From an uncultured Bacilli bacterium (GTDB lineage Bacteria; Bacillota_I; Bacilli_A; RF39; UBA660), in assembly GCA_934154785.1 (NCBI GenBank), contig CAKPGL010000002.1, positions 124,001 through 188,000 on the forward strand: DNA of 64,000 nucleotides. Reading direction: 5' to 3'. Positions within the stretch are counted from its first letter, which is position 1. Each line of letters begins with the position of its first letter. The translations under genes and the position numbers were made by a program. Of this stretch, positions 8,180-17,296 are shown piece after piece. A model generated the notes under the pieces. That model did not search any database. It was given only the letters and a program-made list of their open reading frames with translations, and had not been told where the DNA came from.

Positions 8180-8986
8180 ATGAAGAAAGTAATAATAATT
8201 ATTGGAACTATTATTTCTTTATTATTAATAGGAATAGGTATATATGGTTTAGTGTTAAGTGGTGATTTACCATTTTTAAATAATAAGAGTAATACTGGTG
8301 GAAATACTAACAATAATACTGTAACATTTACTATGGAAGACTTAAAAAATAGTTTAGAAAGAATTAAAAATGCTAGTAGTATTGGTGTAACTACAAGTGT
8401 AGATAGTAATAAAGAATCTAATAATATTACAGCAACTATGAATGTTGATCTTACTACTAAAGAAAATGAAACTGTAGCGTCTTTAAAAGGTGTAGAATTA
8501 GCCCATGCTTATACAGTTTTGGAAAATGGTGAATTAGTAGATTACGCTACAATGCCAATGTTTGGTATGACTGATTGGTACAAGTCTGTTGGCACTTCTA
8601 CTTTAACTTTTGATTTATCATATATGAATTTATTAATAGAAAATATAAGTCTTTTTAGAATAGAGGATAATGTTTTTAAAGCCCTTCTTCCTAAAGAAAT
8701 AGCAAGTCAAATACTTGCAAGCAGTGATACAGAAAGTACATCAAGTACTGAAGAAGATGATACTGTAGTCTTTGGTGATGTTCAAGTTCAAATAAAATTA
8801 TCTAATGATAAAAATACTATAGATATAATTCTTGATTATAGTAATGTAATTAAAGAGAATGAGGAAACTTTTACTAAATTTATAATGACTGAGTCTTTTT
8901 CTAATATAGATACTACTAAAATAGTTGTACCAGATGAAGTACGAAATAACGCAGTAGATTCAAGTCAAACAGAAACTGGTGAATAA
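8180..8986 (+). CDS. Membrane-anchored extracytoplasmic protein, function unknown
   Basis: 268 residues. Residues 4-28 form a strongly hydrophobic segment (VIIIIGTIISLLLIGIGIYG) without a clear signal-peptidase site, so it is probably a membrane anchor. An Asn/Thr-rich linker (about 37-48) follows, then a long hydrophilic domain with alternating strands and an Asp/Glu/Ser-rich stretch near 180-195. No family recognised. It stands alone between two terminators, with a CATAAT-like -10 and GGTGATAG ribosome site just upstream. The fold is reminiscent of lipoproteins that bind envelope ligands, but nothing in the sequence shows this. Confidence 0.75.
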   Translation: MKKVIIIIGTIISLLLIGIGIYGLVLSGDLPFLNNKSNTGGNTNNNTVTFTMEDLKNSLERIKNASSIGVTTSVDSNKESNNITATMNVDLTTKENETVASLKGVELAHAYTVLENGELVDYATMPMFGMTDWYKSVGTSTLTFDLSYMNLLIENISLFRIEDNVFKALLPKEIASQILASSDTESTSSTEEDDTVVFGDVQVQIKLSNDKNTIDIILDYSNVIKENEETFTKFIMTESFSNIDTTKIVVPDEVRNNAVDSSQTETGE

Positions 8987-8998
8987 TCACCTTTTTTT
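8978..8998 (+). terminator. Terminator containing the stop codon of the preceding gene
   Basis: GGTGA (8978-8982) and TCACC (8987-8991) with loop ATAA (part of the stop), followed by seven T. Confidence 0.75.
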
Positions 8999-9000
8999 GT

Positions 9001-9028
9001 ACATTTTTTTTATTTGTCGCATAAATTA
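9001..9028 (+). promoter_or_regulatory. Possible sporulation (sigma-K/E-like) promoter of cotE
   Basis: ACA (9001-9003), 16 nt, CATAAATTA (9020-9028). This fits the known sigma-K pattern (ACA, 16-17 nt, CATAnnnTA). No sigma-A boxes with 17-bp spacing are seen before cotE. In Bacillus cotE is transcribed by mother-cell sigma factors. Confidence 0.4.
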
Positions 9029-9045
9029 AAGTAAGAGGTGATTAT

Positions 9046-9579
9046 ATGGCTGCATATAAAGAAATTGTTACAAAAGCGGTTATAGGAAAAGGTAAGAAAT
9101 ATTTTAAAAATAATTATACTGTAGAAGTAGATGGTAAACCAACTACTGTTTTAGGTTGCTGGGTTATTAATCATAAATTTAAAGGTTATAAATCAAGTGG
9201 TAAAATCGGTGTAGATGGTTCTTATGATGTAAATATTTGGTATTCTTATGATGGTGATTCTAAGACTGCTGTTGTAAATAAGAGTATTGAATACAATGAC
9301 TTATTTAATATTAAAACTAGACAAGATGCTGATTTAAATGGTGATACTGATATCATTGTTAGGACTTTAAAACAACCAACTTGTTCTAAAGTAAATATTG
9401 ATGATAATGGTAATATAAATTTTGATATTGAAAAAGAATTAGGTGTTGAAATAGTTGGTGAAACTAAGATGAAGATTGCTATTGAAGAAGATGAAGATCC
9501 TTGGGAAGAAGTAGAGGACGAAGTAACAGATGAAGTAATAGAAGACATAGATAAAAATGTAAATGAAGATTATTTATAA
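9046..9579 (+). CDS. cotE: Outer spore coat morphogenetic protein CotE
   Basis: In Bacillus, CotE assembles around the forespore in the mother cell and recruits outer-coat proteins. The 177-residue product matches along its length: N-terminal YKEIVTKAVIGKGKK, central LGCWVINHKFKGYK and YDVNIWYSY, the VxTLKQPTC segment, GETKMKIAI, and the strongly acidic C-terminal tail (EDEDPWEEVEDE) typical of the family. Bacillus CotE has about 181 residues. Good ribosome site AGAGGTGAT. It lies alone, after a terminator and before one, preceded by a possible sporulation promoter. Confidence 0.93.
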   Translation: MAAYKEIVTKAVIGKGKKYFKNNYTVEVDGKPTTVLGCWVINHKFKGYKSSGKIGVDGSYDVNIWYSYDGDSKTAVVNKSIEYNDLFNIKTRQDADLNGDTDIIVRTLKQPTCSKVNIDDNGNINFDIEKELGVEIVGETKMKIAIEEDEDPWEEVEDEVTDEVIEDIDKNVNEDYL

Positions 9580-9600
9580 AAGCCTAAGGCTTTTTTATTT
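9578..9600 (+). terminator. Terminator overlapping the cotE stop
   Basis: AAAAGCC (9578-9584) pairs with GGCTTTT (9588-9594), then T-rich; it begins inside the TAA. Confidence 0.75.
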
Positions 9601-9616
9601 TAAATTTATACATAGT

Positions 9617-9640
9617 TTGTCAACAAAAATATGTTGACAA
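9617..9640. promoter_or_regulatory. Inverted repeat overlapping the rpsP -35 box, candidate operator
   Basis: TTGTCAACA (9617-9625) and TGTTGACAA (9632-9640) form a perfect 9-bp palindrome with a 6-bp gap. The right arm contains the TTGACA of the rpsP promoter, so a bound dimer would block RNA polymerase. The protein is unknown; the left arm could also simply be a mirror-strand -35. Confidence 0.45.
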
Positions 9641-9662
9641 CATATATTTATTGTGATATACT
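9634..9662 (+). promoter_or_regulatory. Promoter of rpsP-khpA
   Basis: TTGACA (9634-9639), 17-bp spacer, extended -10 TGATATACT (9654-9662): close to ideal. Confidence 0.8.
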
Positions 9663-9690
9663 TAATTCAGTAAACAAAAGGAGGTGCTTT

Positions 9691-9975
9691 ATGGCAGTTA
9701 AATTAAGATTAAAAAGAATGGGAAGTAAGAAAAAACCTTTCTACCGTGTTGTAGCAGCTGATTCAAGAAGTCCAAGAGATGGTAAAGTTATTGAAGAAAT
9801 TGGAACTTATAATCCAGTTACAAATCCAGCAGAAGTTAAAATCAATAAAGATTTAGCTATGAAATGGTTAAGTAATGGTGCACAACCAACCGATACTGTT
9901 AGAGATTTATTTAGAGGTCAAGGACTTTTAAAAGAATTCCATGAACAAAAATTTACTAAAAAGGAAAGTAAGTAA
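9691..9975 (+). CDS. rpsP: 30S ribosomal protein S16
   Basis: Small-subunit assembly protein. 94 residues, begins AVKLRLKRMGSKKKPFYRVV and carries ADSRSPRDGKVIEEIGTYNP, the family signature. The ATG at 9691 follows AAGGAGG; an in-frame extension upstream runs through the promoter and is not coding. khpA starts 2 nt after the stop, the usual gene order in Bacillota, but rimM and trmD, which often follow, are not here. Confidence 0.96.
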   Translation: MAVKLRLKRMGSKKKPFYRVVAADSRSPRDGKVIEEIGTYNPVTNPAEVKINKDLAMKWLSNGAQPTDTVRDLFRGQGLLKEFHEQKFTKKESK

Positions 9976-9977
9976 TT

Positions 9978-10220
9978 ATGAGATTGGCAGAATTAACAGA
10001 GTTTTTAGTTAAAAATTTAGTTCATGATCCAGATTCAGTATCTGTAAAACATTTTGAAGATGATGATTATATTACAATTGAAGTGCTTGTTTCAGAAGAT
10101 GAAATTGGTGCTGTAATTGGTAAAAAAGGTGTAATAGCTAAAGCAATAAGAACCATTGTTTATGCTTCAAGTTACGCTAATCATGAGAAAAAAGTAAGAA
10201 TTAACATTGATTCATTATAA
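9978..10220 (+). CDS. khpA: KH-domain RNA-binding protein KhpA
   Basis: Small single-KH RNA-binding protein that in other Bacillota works with KhpB (EloR/Jag) to control cell elongation and division. 80 residues, with the KH GxxG loop seen as VIGKKG near residues 49-54 and hydrophobic residues expected of the beta-alpha-alpha-beta core. It is placed 2 nt behind rpsP, so it is cotranscribed. The terminator stem begins inside its last codons. Confidence 0.92.
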   Translation: MRLAELTEFLVKNLVHDPDSVSVKHFEDDDYITIEVLVSEDEIGAVIGKKGVIAKAIRTIVYASSYANHEKKVRINIDSL

Positions 10221-10236
10221 TGTTAATTCTTTTTTC
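10196..10236 (+). terminator. Terminator covering the 3' end of khpA
   Basis: AAGAATTAACATT (10196-10208) pairs with AATGTTAATTCTT (10219-10231), followed by T. The left arm is coding. Confidence 0.75.
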
Positions 10237-10282
10237 TTGTGTTTAAATAGTTAATGTATTATAATTATTTTAGGGTGATAAG

Positions 10283-11011
10283 GTGAAGTTAGAAGATAAT
10301 AATATTCCTAAGCATGTAGCTATTATCCTAGATGGCAATGGTAGATGGGCTGAAAGACAGGGTAAATCTCGAAGTGAAGGTCATAAAGCAGGTTTAGACC
10401 GTTTTAAGAGTTTAAGTGAATATATTATTAATAAAGGTATTAAAGTATTAAGTGTATTTGCTTTTTCTACAGAAAACTTTAAAAGAGATAAAAAAGAAGT
10501 AGATTATTTGATGAATTTATTTTCTAATGGTTTAAAAAGTTCTATTAAATTTTTTGGTGATAGAAATATTAAAGTGATTGTATCAGGGAGAAAAGATAAT
10601 CTTCCTAAAAAAGTAATAAATACTATTAATACTTTAGAAAATAAAACAAAAGATAATACTTTAGGTATATTAAATATATGTCTAAATTATGGTGGTAAGG
10701 CTGAAATAATTGACGCTAGTAAAGAAATTACTAAAGATGTAATTGCTGGTAAAATATCTATAGATGATATAAATGAAGAATTATTTAAAAGATATTTATA
10801 TAATAATTTAATAGATGTAGATTTATTAATTCGAACTGGAGGAGAACTTCGTATAAGTAATTTTATGATTTACGAGTCAGCATATGCTGAACTATATTTT
10901 ACAGATACTTATTTTCCTGATTTTGATGAGTTAGAATTTGATAAAGCTTTAGATAGTTTTAATAAAAGAGATAGAAGGTTTGGTGGAGTTAATGGTAACA
11001 AGAATAATTAG
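10283..11011 (+). CDS. uppS: Isoprenyl transferase (undecaprenyl diphosphate synthase)
   Basis: Condenses IPP onto FPP to make undecaprenyl-PP, the lipid carrier for wall polymers. Seen: HVAIILDGNGRWAERQG with catalytic Asp17, FAFSTENFKR, and near the C-terminus IRTGGELRISNFMIYESAYAE (family usually RTSGE.RxSNF). 242 residues. GTG start at 10283 after AGGGTGA (10272-10278); TATAAT at 10260-10265. The gene overlaps cdsA by 20 nt, so the two are translationally coupled. Confidence 0.93.
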   Translation: MKLEDNNIPKHVAIILDGNGRWAERQGKSRSEGHKAGLDRFKSLSEYIINKGIKVLSVFAFSTENFKRDKKEVDYLMNLFSNGLKSSIKFFGDRNIKVIVSGRKDNLPKKVINTINTLENKTKDNTLGILNICLNYGGKAEIIDASKEITKDVIAGKISIDDINEELFKRYLYNNLIDVDLLIRTGGELRISNFMIYESAYAELYFTDTYFPDFDELEFDKALDSFNKRDRRFGGVNGNKNN

Positions 11012-11792
11012 TGCTTTAATAGCGGCAATAATATTTATTCCTTTACTTATAATAGGGGGAAATGTATTTGATGGTGCTGTTATAATAGTTGCACTACTTG
11101 GATTAAAAGAGTTTATTGATATAAAATGTACAAAAAAGGAAATGCCTATTTTTATAAAGTTAATGTCTTATCTTATAATGACTATTATTTTACTTAGTTC
11201 ACTTGGACAAAAAGATTTAACTTTTTCTTTAGATTATAGATTATTAGCACTACTTTTTATAACATTCTTACTTCCAACAGTACTATATCGTGAAAAAGAA
11301 AAATATAGTATAAATGATGCATTTTATTTAATAGGGGGAATTTTATTTTTAGGAATATCTATGTCACTTATTATGCTAATTAGAAATACAAGTTTATGTT
11401 TAACAATATATTTATTTTTAATTACAATTGTAACTGATACTTATGCTTATTTTACAGGAATGTTAATAGGAAAGCATAAATTAATAGAAAGAATTTCTCC
11501 TAAGAAAACTTGGGAAGGTTCTATTGGTGGTACTTTCTTTGGGGTACTTATTTCTAGTGTATTTTATCATTTCTTAGTATCACAAGTAACTCAAGTACCA
11601 GTTGTTATATTAGTAACATTTATTTTATCTATACTTGGACAATTTGGTGATTTAGTATTTTCTTGTATAAAGAGGTATTTTGGTAAAAAAGATTTTTCTA
11701 ATATTATGCCAGGTCATGGTGGAGTTTTGGATCGCTTAGATAGTATTATATTTGTACTACTAGGATTTATATTTTTTATGACAATTTTATAG
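10992..11792 (+). CDS. cdsA: Phosphatidate cytidylyltransferase
   Basis: Makes CDP-diacylglycerol from phosphatidate and CTP; integral membrane enzyme. 266 residues with about seven or eight membrane segments; the signature DTYAYFTGMLIGKHKL..SPKKTWEGSIGG and the C-terminal MPGHGGVLDRLDSI are both present. The start at 10992 follows GGTGGAG (10982-10988) inside the end of uppS; a TTG four codons earlier is less likely. The uppS-cdsA-rseP order is the usual one in Bacillota. Confidence 0.93.
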   Translation: MVTRIISALIAAIIFIPLLIIGGNVFDGAVIIVALLGLKEFIDIKCTKKEMPIFIKLMSYLIMTIILLSSLGQKDLTFSLDYRLLALLFITFLLPTVLYREKEKYSINDAFYLIGGILFLGISMSLIMLIRNTSLCLTIYLFLITIVTDTYAYFTGMLIGKHKLIERISPKKTWEGSIGGTFFGVLISSVFYHFLVSQVTQVPVVILVTFILSILGQFGDLVFSCIKRYFGKKDFSNIMPGHGGVLDRLDSIIFVLLGFIFFMTIL

Positions 11793-11805
11793 AAAGAAGG
11801 ATATT

Positions 11806-12828
11806 ATGTTAACATTAATTTATTTTATTTTAATTCTTGGTTTTATAGTTTTAATTCATGAAGGAGGACATTTTTTCTTTGCTAAGAAAGCAGGAATTTA
11901 TGTTTACGAGTTTTCTATAGGAATGGGTCCTAAAATATTTAAGTGGAAACGTAAAGGTGATGAAACACAGTATTCAATAGGAATTTTCCCAATTGGTGGT
12001 TATGTTCAAATGGCTGGAGAAAGTGTAGAAGACGATAAAAGTATTCCTAAAGATAGAACAATGCAGGCGAAAACTTGGTTACAACGCTTTTTAACTATGA
12101 TAGCGGGAGTTATGATGAACTTTTTACTTGCTATAGTATTACTTTTTGTAGTAGCGTTATTAAATGGTGCACCTAGTAAAGAAGTATATGTCGCTACAGT
12201 TACAGATGATTCTGCAGCCAGTATAGCTGGTATGAGAACCGGTGCTCAAATAACTAAGTTTAATGGTAAGAAAGTAAATAGTTCTGATAAGTTAATGCTT
12301 GAAATAGCGGTTAATAGTGGTAAAACTATTACTTTAGAATTAGATGGTAAAGATAGTATTACTATTACTCCAACTGAGGATGAAAGTGGAAACTTTAGAT
12401 ATGGTTTTGGTGTTAAAAATGAAATTCATAAAGGTTTCTTGGCTTCCCTTAAATATGCCTTTACAAAATTCTTTGCTTTAATAGAGCAAATGTTTATGAT
12501 TATTTGGTATTTAATTACAGGTAAACTATCTTTAAATAATTTATCTGGACCAGTTGGTATATATAATTTAGTTGGTGAAACTGCTAAAACAGGATTTGCT
12601 AATGTTTTATATTTAGTAGGTTATCTAAGTTTAAATGTAGGATTTATTAACTTATTACCACTTCCAGCATTTGATGGTGGCCGTGTACTTTTCTTAGCTA
12701 TTGAAAAGATTAAAGGTAAACCAGTATCACCTAAAGTAGAAAATACTGTTCATGCTATCGGCTTTGCATTACTTATGTTACTTATGATAGCAATAACATT
12801 TAATGATATAAGAAGATTATTCTTTTAG
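11806..12828 (+). CDS. rseP: RIP metalloprotease RseP (site-2 protease family)
   Basis: Intramembrane zinc protease that cleaves anti-sigma factors and remnant signal peptides. 340 residues. Seen: zinc-binding HEGGH (His18, Glu19, His22) in the first membrane segment, a single PDZ domain around residues 115-200, and the third ligand region NLLPLPAFDGGR near the C-terminus. Membrane segments at both ends. Cotranscribed with cdsA (13-nt gap); AGAAAGAAGG ribosome site. Confidence 0.93.
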   Translation: MLTLIYFILILGFIVLIHEGGHFFFAKKAGIYVYEFSIGMGPKIFKWKRKGDETQYSIGIFPIGGYVQMAGESVEDDKSIPKDRTMQAKTWLQRFLTMIAGVMMNFLLAIVLLFVVALLNGAPSKEVYVATVTDDSAASIAGMRTGAQITKFNGKKVNSSDKLMLEIAVNSGKTITLELDGKDSITITPTEDESGNFRYGFGVKNEIHKGFLASLKYAFTKFFALIEQMFMIIWYLITGKLSLNNLSGPVGIYNLVGETAKTGFANVLYLVGYLSLNVGFINLLPLPAFDGGRVLFLAIEKIKGKPVSPKVENTVHAIGFALLMLLMIAITFNDIRRLFF

Positions 12829-12840
12829 TTGGGGTGTAAT

Positions 12841-13737
12841 ATGTTAAAAGTAGAAAATGTTACAAAATATTATGGAGATTTCTTAGCGGTAGATAATTTG
12901 TCTTTTACTGTTAAGCCTGGTGAAATATTTGGCTTGCTTGGAGTAAATGGTGCTGGTAAAACTACAACATTTCGTATGATAATGGGTTTATTAGAACCAT
13001 CTAGTGGTAAAATTACATTAGATGGTAAACCAATTGACTATAGTGTAACTGATAAAATTGGTTTTTTAACAGAAGAACGTAGTTTACTTACAAAAATAAC
13101 AGTATTAGAACAGTGTAAATTTTATGGTGCTTTGAAAGGTATGTCTGATGAAGATATCTTAAAAAGAGTAGATTATTTACTAGAAAAATTTGGCGTTAGT
13201 GAATATAAGAATAAAAAAATAAAAGAATTATCTAAAGGTAATCAACAAAAAATACAGTTTATTACTGCAATAATTAATGAACCAAAATTATTAATACTTG
13301 ATGAACCTTTTTCTGGTTTAGACCCATTTAATGTTGAATTATTTAAAAAAGAAATAGTAGAGATGTCTAAAAAAGGAAGTATGATTATATTTTCTTCCCA
13401 TCGCATGGAACATGTAGAATTATTTTGTAAGAAAATTGTTATTATTTTACGTGGTAAATCAGTATTAGAAGGGGACATTAAAGATATAAAAGAACAATAT
13501 CGTAAGAAGAATATCTTTATTAAAGGTGATGTTACAGATAACGATTTAAAGAATGTAAAAGGTGTTGTTGATGTTGTTAAACATGCTGATGAATTAGAAG
13601 TTAAAATAAAAGATATTAGTTATGTAGATGATGTATTTAAAAAAGTTAAAAATAAACAAATTTTTAAATTTGTAGTAGAAGAACCATCATTGAATGAAAT
13701 ATTTGTTGATAAAGTAGGTGAGTCTTATGAGAAGTAA
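12841..13737 (+). CDS. ABC transporter ATP-binding protein, NatA-like
   Basis: 298 residues. Walker A LLGVNGAGKTT (about 34-42), signature LSKGNQQ, Walker B LLILDEPFSGLDP and the switch histidine in IIFSSHRMEH. The roughly 80 residues after the ATPase core match the C-terminal extension of the DrrA/NatA exporter group. ATG at 12841 follows GGGGTG. Overlaps the next gene, a NatB/ABC-2 type permease, by 11 nt. In Bacillus NatAB exports sodium; the substrate here cannot be read from sequence and could be a peptide or drug. Confidence 0.88.
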   Translation: MLKVENVTKYYGDFLAVDNLSFTVKPGEIFGLLGVNGAGKTTTFRMIMGLLEPSSGKITLDGKPIDYSVTDKIGFLTEERSLLTKITVLEQCKFYGALKGMSDEDILKRVDYLLEKFGVSEYKNKKIKELSKGNQQKIQFITAIINEPKLLILDEPFSGLDPFNVELFKKEIVEMSKKGSMIIFSSHRMEHVELFCKKIVIILRGKSVLEGDIKDIKEQYRKKNIFIKGDVTDNDLKNVKGVVDVVKHADELEVKIKDISYVDDVFKKVKNKQIFKFVVEEPSLNEIFVDKVGESYEK

Positions 13738-15052
13738 ACTTAATTATTTAATAAGTGTTAGCTTTAAAAGAAAAGTAAAAACCAAATGGTTCTTAGTAGC
13801 GAATATTTTACTTGCTTTAGCAATTGTATTAGTAATTAATATTGATTCTGTTATTAGTTTCTTTGGTGGAGATTTTGATGAAAAAACAAAAGTATATGTT
13901 GTAGATAACGCTGATGCTTATGATATATTTAATGAACAACTTGCTACAACAAGTAGTATTTTAAATGGTGATAAAGAAAGTAGTTATGAAATAATTAAAA
14001 GTGATAAATCTATAGATGAATTATCAGATATGATTAAAACTGATGATAAAGAAAAAGATAGTATTATTTTAGAGTTTTCTAAAGATAATGATAATTATTT
14101 AAAAGCAAAAATGACTACTAAAGATTATTTAAGCTATACAAATACTAGTTTACTTACTAGTGCTATTAACAATACTAAAGTTAGTTTAGCTATATTAAAT
14201 TCTGGTATTCCAGTGGAAATATTAAATAACATATATTCAGAAGTTAATATTGAAAGAATTTATTTGGAAGACAATAAAAATAGTGATGAAGAAAATATGT
14301 CTATGATAATGACTACTGTATTTCCAGCTTTAATACTACCTATATTTATGTTAACAATCTTTATTGTTCAAATGGTAGGAGCAGAAGTTAATGATGAAAA
14401 GTCTACTCGTGGTATGGAAATAATTATTTCCAATGTTTCGCCAAAAACGCATTTCTTTTCTAAAATTATTGCTTCTAACTTATTTGTTTTATTGCAATCA
14501 ATATTATTAATACTATTTGGAGCAGTTGGATTATTTATTAGAAACAAAGTAGGTGGCGCTGATATTACCGGTGGTATTGGGAATACAGTTAGTGATATAC
14601 TTGGAAAGTTTTTAAATTCTAGTATTGGTGCTAATTTAATATATATTATACCCCTAGCACTTGTTTTAACAGTTTTAACTTTTATAGCGTATTCTGCTTT
14701 AGCAGCCATTTTAGCAAGTATGACTACAAATATAGAAGATTTCCAACAATTACAGACACCAATTATGTTGATATCTCTAGCAGGTTATTATTTAGCTATA
14801 ATGGCAGGCGTATTTGAAGGGGCAACATTTATTAAAGTACTTTCTTATGTACCATTTATATCCGCTATATTATCACCATCTTTATTGGTCTTAGGACAAA
14901 TTGGTGTAATAGATGTTATTATTTCTATAGTACTTGTTATAATAACTAATTATTTACTTATTAAATATGGATTAAAAATATATAAAGTAGGTATTTTAAA
15001 TTATTCTTCAAAAGATTTATGGAAGAAAATGTTTAAAGCATTAAAGAGCTAG
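13727..15052 (+). CDS. ABC-2 type permease, NatB-like
   Basis: 441 residues: one N-terminal membrane helix (about 18-45), a large extracytoplasmic domain (about 50-190), then a block of five or six helices (about 195-420). This layout is that of NatB/YhaP-type ABC-2 permeases. Start at 13727 after AGGTGAG (13716-13722), overlapping the ATPase gene, so the pair makes one exporter. The stop lies in the terminator stem. Confidence 0.85.
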   Translation: MRSKLNYLISVSFKRKVKTKWFLVANILLALAIVLVINIDSVISFFGGDFDEKTKVYVVDNADAYDIFNEQLATTSSILNGDKESSYEIIKSDKSIDELSDMIKTDDKEKDSIILEFSKDNDNYLKAKMTTKDYLSYTNTSLLTSAINNTKVSLAILNSGIPVEILNNIYSEVNIERIYLEDNKNSDEENMSMIMTTVFPALILPIFMLTIFIVQMVGAEVNDEKSTRGMEIIISNVSPKTHFFSKIIASNLFVLLQSILLILFGAVGLFIRNKVGGADITGGIGNTVSDILGKFLNSSIGANLIYIIPLALVLTVLTFIAYSALAAILASMTTNIEDFQQLQTPIMLISLAGYYLAIMAGVFEGATFIKVLSYVPFISAILSPSLLVLGQIGVIDVIISIVLVIITNYLLIKYGLKIYKVGILNYSSKDLWKKMFKALKS

Positions 15053-15066
15053 CAATAGCTTTTTTA
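15043..15066 (+). terminator. Terminator of the ABC exporter operon, containing the stop codon
   Basis: AAAGAGCTA (15043-15051) pairs with TAGCTTTTT (15056-15064) around loop GCAA. Confidence 0.7.
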
Positions 15067-15101
15067 ATTTACAAAGTAAACAATAAAATAAAATGTTTTA
15101 G

Positions 15102-15130
15102 TTGAAAAACTATCAAAAATATATTATACT
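15102..15130 (+). promoter_or_regulatory. Promoter of the PBP gene
   Basis: TTGAAA (15102-15107), 17-bp spacer, TATACT (15125-15130). Confidence 0.65.
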
Positions 15131-15169
15131 TTTATTAGGATAAATAATAAGATAGAGAGTAGGTTATTT

Positions 15170-17296
15170 ATGAAAAACGGAAGTACTAAAAATAATTGGA
15201 ATTTTCCTAGGTATACATTTTATGTATTTCTTGTTTTAATTATTGTTTTATTTATTAAATTTGCTTATCTTTCATTATCGCCTAGTATATATGGAAAAAA
15301 TATGGTTACCTTTGCCGCTAATCGTAATACAGTTAATAGTACTTTATATGCTAAAAGAGGAAATATATTTGATAAAAACGGTAATACTTTAGCACTTAAT
15401 GTATCTTCTTATACTGTAATTGCGTATTTATCATCTACCCGTACTGGTAGTAGTTCTACGCCTAAGCATGTAGTTGATAAAGAGTTAACTGCTAAAAAAT
15501 TAGCTCCTATTTTAAATATGAGTGAAGAATATATTTTATCATTACTAAATAGAAAGGCTTATCAAGTAGAATTAGGCCCTGGTGGTAGAAATATATCAGA
15601 ACTTACTAAAGAAGCGATAGAAGAACTAGGTCTACCAGGAATAGGTTTTTCAGAAGATCAGAAAAGATATTATCCTAATGGTAATTTTGCTTCTTATATA
15701 CTTGGGTATGCTAAAAAGCAAGATAATGGTAGTATAGTAGGAGAATTAGGAATAGAGTCTAAATACAATGATATTTTAAAAGGTACAAATGGTTATACTA
15801 AATATCAAAGAGATATTTATGGTTATAAGATACCAGATACCCCTGAATCAACCGAAGAACCAATTGATGGAGATGATATTTATCTAACGATAGACGCAAC
15901 TATTCAAAGATTTTTGGAAGCTTCTGTATCGCAAGCAAGTAAAGAAGCAACTCCGGAATGGTTAACATTTACTATAATGGATGCTAAAACTGGTAAAATC
16001 CTTGGTAGTAGTAATTATCCGTCATTTGACCCTAATATATTAAATATTACTAATTACGAAAACCCTTTAGTATCATTTACTTATGAACCAGGTTCTACTA
16101 TGAAAATATATACTTATATGTGTTCTATGGAAAGTGGTAAGTATAAGGGAGATGATAAATATTTATCTGGTACTTATACAATATATGGTACAACTATTAA
16201 AGACTGGAATGCTAAAGGTTGGGGAATGATTACTTATGATAAAGGATTTGAATATTCATCAAATATAGCGGTTGCTAATTTAATTAAAAATACTTTATCT
16301 AAAGAAGAATTAAAAGACTGTTTTAAAAAGTATGGTTTTGGTAGTTTAACTGGTATTGAATTATCTCGCGAACAATCAGGTGCCTTAAATTTCAATTATC
16401 CAATTGAAGTTGCGAATGCAGGATTTGGGCAAGGTATATTAACTACACCAATTCAGCATTTACAAGGATTATCTATTATTGCTAATAACGGAAAATATAT
16501 TAAACCAAAAATAATAGAGAAGATAGTTAGTAAAAGTAATAATGAAGTAGTTTACGAGTATAAAAAAGAGGAAAGTGAACAAGTTGTATCACAAAGTACA
16601 GTTGATAAAATGAAAGAATTAATGAGTAATGTTGTTAATGGTGTAGATGCTGGTACTACTGGTGGCACATATAAAGTAAAAGGCATAGATGTAATTGCTA
16701 AAACGGGTACAGCTCAGTATTATGATCCTAAATTAGGTTATTATAGTAGTGGTAATTATAATTACATTTATTCTGTGGCGGGTATGTTTCCAAAAGATGA
16801 TCCTGAAATAATATTCTATGCCGCAATTAAAAAGCCAACTACTAGTGGTTCATTATCTAAAATGGTTCGTGAAACTATTAAAAATATTGCTAAGTATTTA
16901 AATATAGAGGAAAACGATACTAGTAATGATTTAAAAAGTTATATATTAAAATCTTATATAAATAAAGATATTACAACTGTTAAGAAAGAATTAGATAGTC
17001 TTAATATAGATGTTGTTACTTTAGGAAATGGTAATCGCATTATATCACAATCTATAAAAGCAGGAGACTCTATTATAGAAGGTGAAAAACTTATTTTAAA
17101 AACTAATGATAAAGATATTATAATGCCTTCCTTAATTAATTGGTCTTATAAAGATGTAACTACTTTTTGTAGCATGACTTCTTTAGAATGTAATTTTGAT
17201 GGTTATGGTTATGTAACAAATCAAAGTATCACTACCGATACAAAAATAAGCAATGGAAGTAAATTAAATATAACTTTAAAAAGTAAGATAGAATAA
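15170..17296 (+). CDS. Class B penicillin-binding protein with two PASTA domains (PBP2B/SpoVD/FtsI type)
   Basis: Transpeptidase that cross-links peptidoglycan, with one N-terminal membrane anchor (about 17-40). Order: PBP dimerisation domain (KRGNIFDKNGNTLA onward), transpeptidase with Ser309 in PGSTMK, an SSN motif near 363 and KTGTA near 511, then two PASTA repeats in the last 115 residues. 708 residues, as in Bacillus PBP2B and SpoVD. It could be the septal PBP2B or the cortex-specific SpoVD; the absence of division genes around it leaves this open, and the vegetative promoter slightly favours PBP2B. Confidence 0.92.
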   Translation: MKNGSTKNNWNFPRYTFYVFLVLIIVLFIKFAYLSLSPSIYGKNMVTFAANRNTVNSTLYAKRGNIFDKNGNTLALNVSSYTVIAYLSSTRTGSSSTPKHVVDKELTAKKLAPILNMSEEYILSLLNRKAYQVELGPGGRNISELTKEAIEELGLPGIGFSEDQKRYYPNGNFASYILGYAKKQDNGSIVGELGIESKYNDILKGTNGYTKYQRDIYGYKIPDTPESTEEPIDGDDIYLTIDATIQRFLEASVSQASKEATPEWLTFTIMDAKTGKILGSSNYPSFDPNILNITNYENPLVSFTYEPGSTMKIYTYMCSMESGKYKGDDKYLSGTYTIYGTTIKDWNAKGWGMITYDKGFEYSSNIAVANLIKNTLSKEELKDCFKKYGFGSLTGIELSREQSGALNFNYPIEVANAGFGQGILTTPIQHLQGLSIIANNGKYIKPKIIEKIVSKSNNEVVYEYKKEESEQVVSQSTVDKMKELMSNVVNGVDAGTTGGTYKVKGIDVIAKTGTAQYYDPKLGYYSSGNYNYIYSVAGMFPKDDPEIIFYAAIKKPTTSGSLSKMVRETIKNIAKYLNIEENDTSNDLKSYILKSYINKDITTVKKELDSLNIDVVTLGNGNRIISQSIKAGDSIIEGEKLILKTNDKDIIMPSLINWSYKDVTTFCSMTSLECNFDGYGYVTNQSITTDTKISNGSKLNITLKSKIE

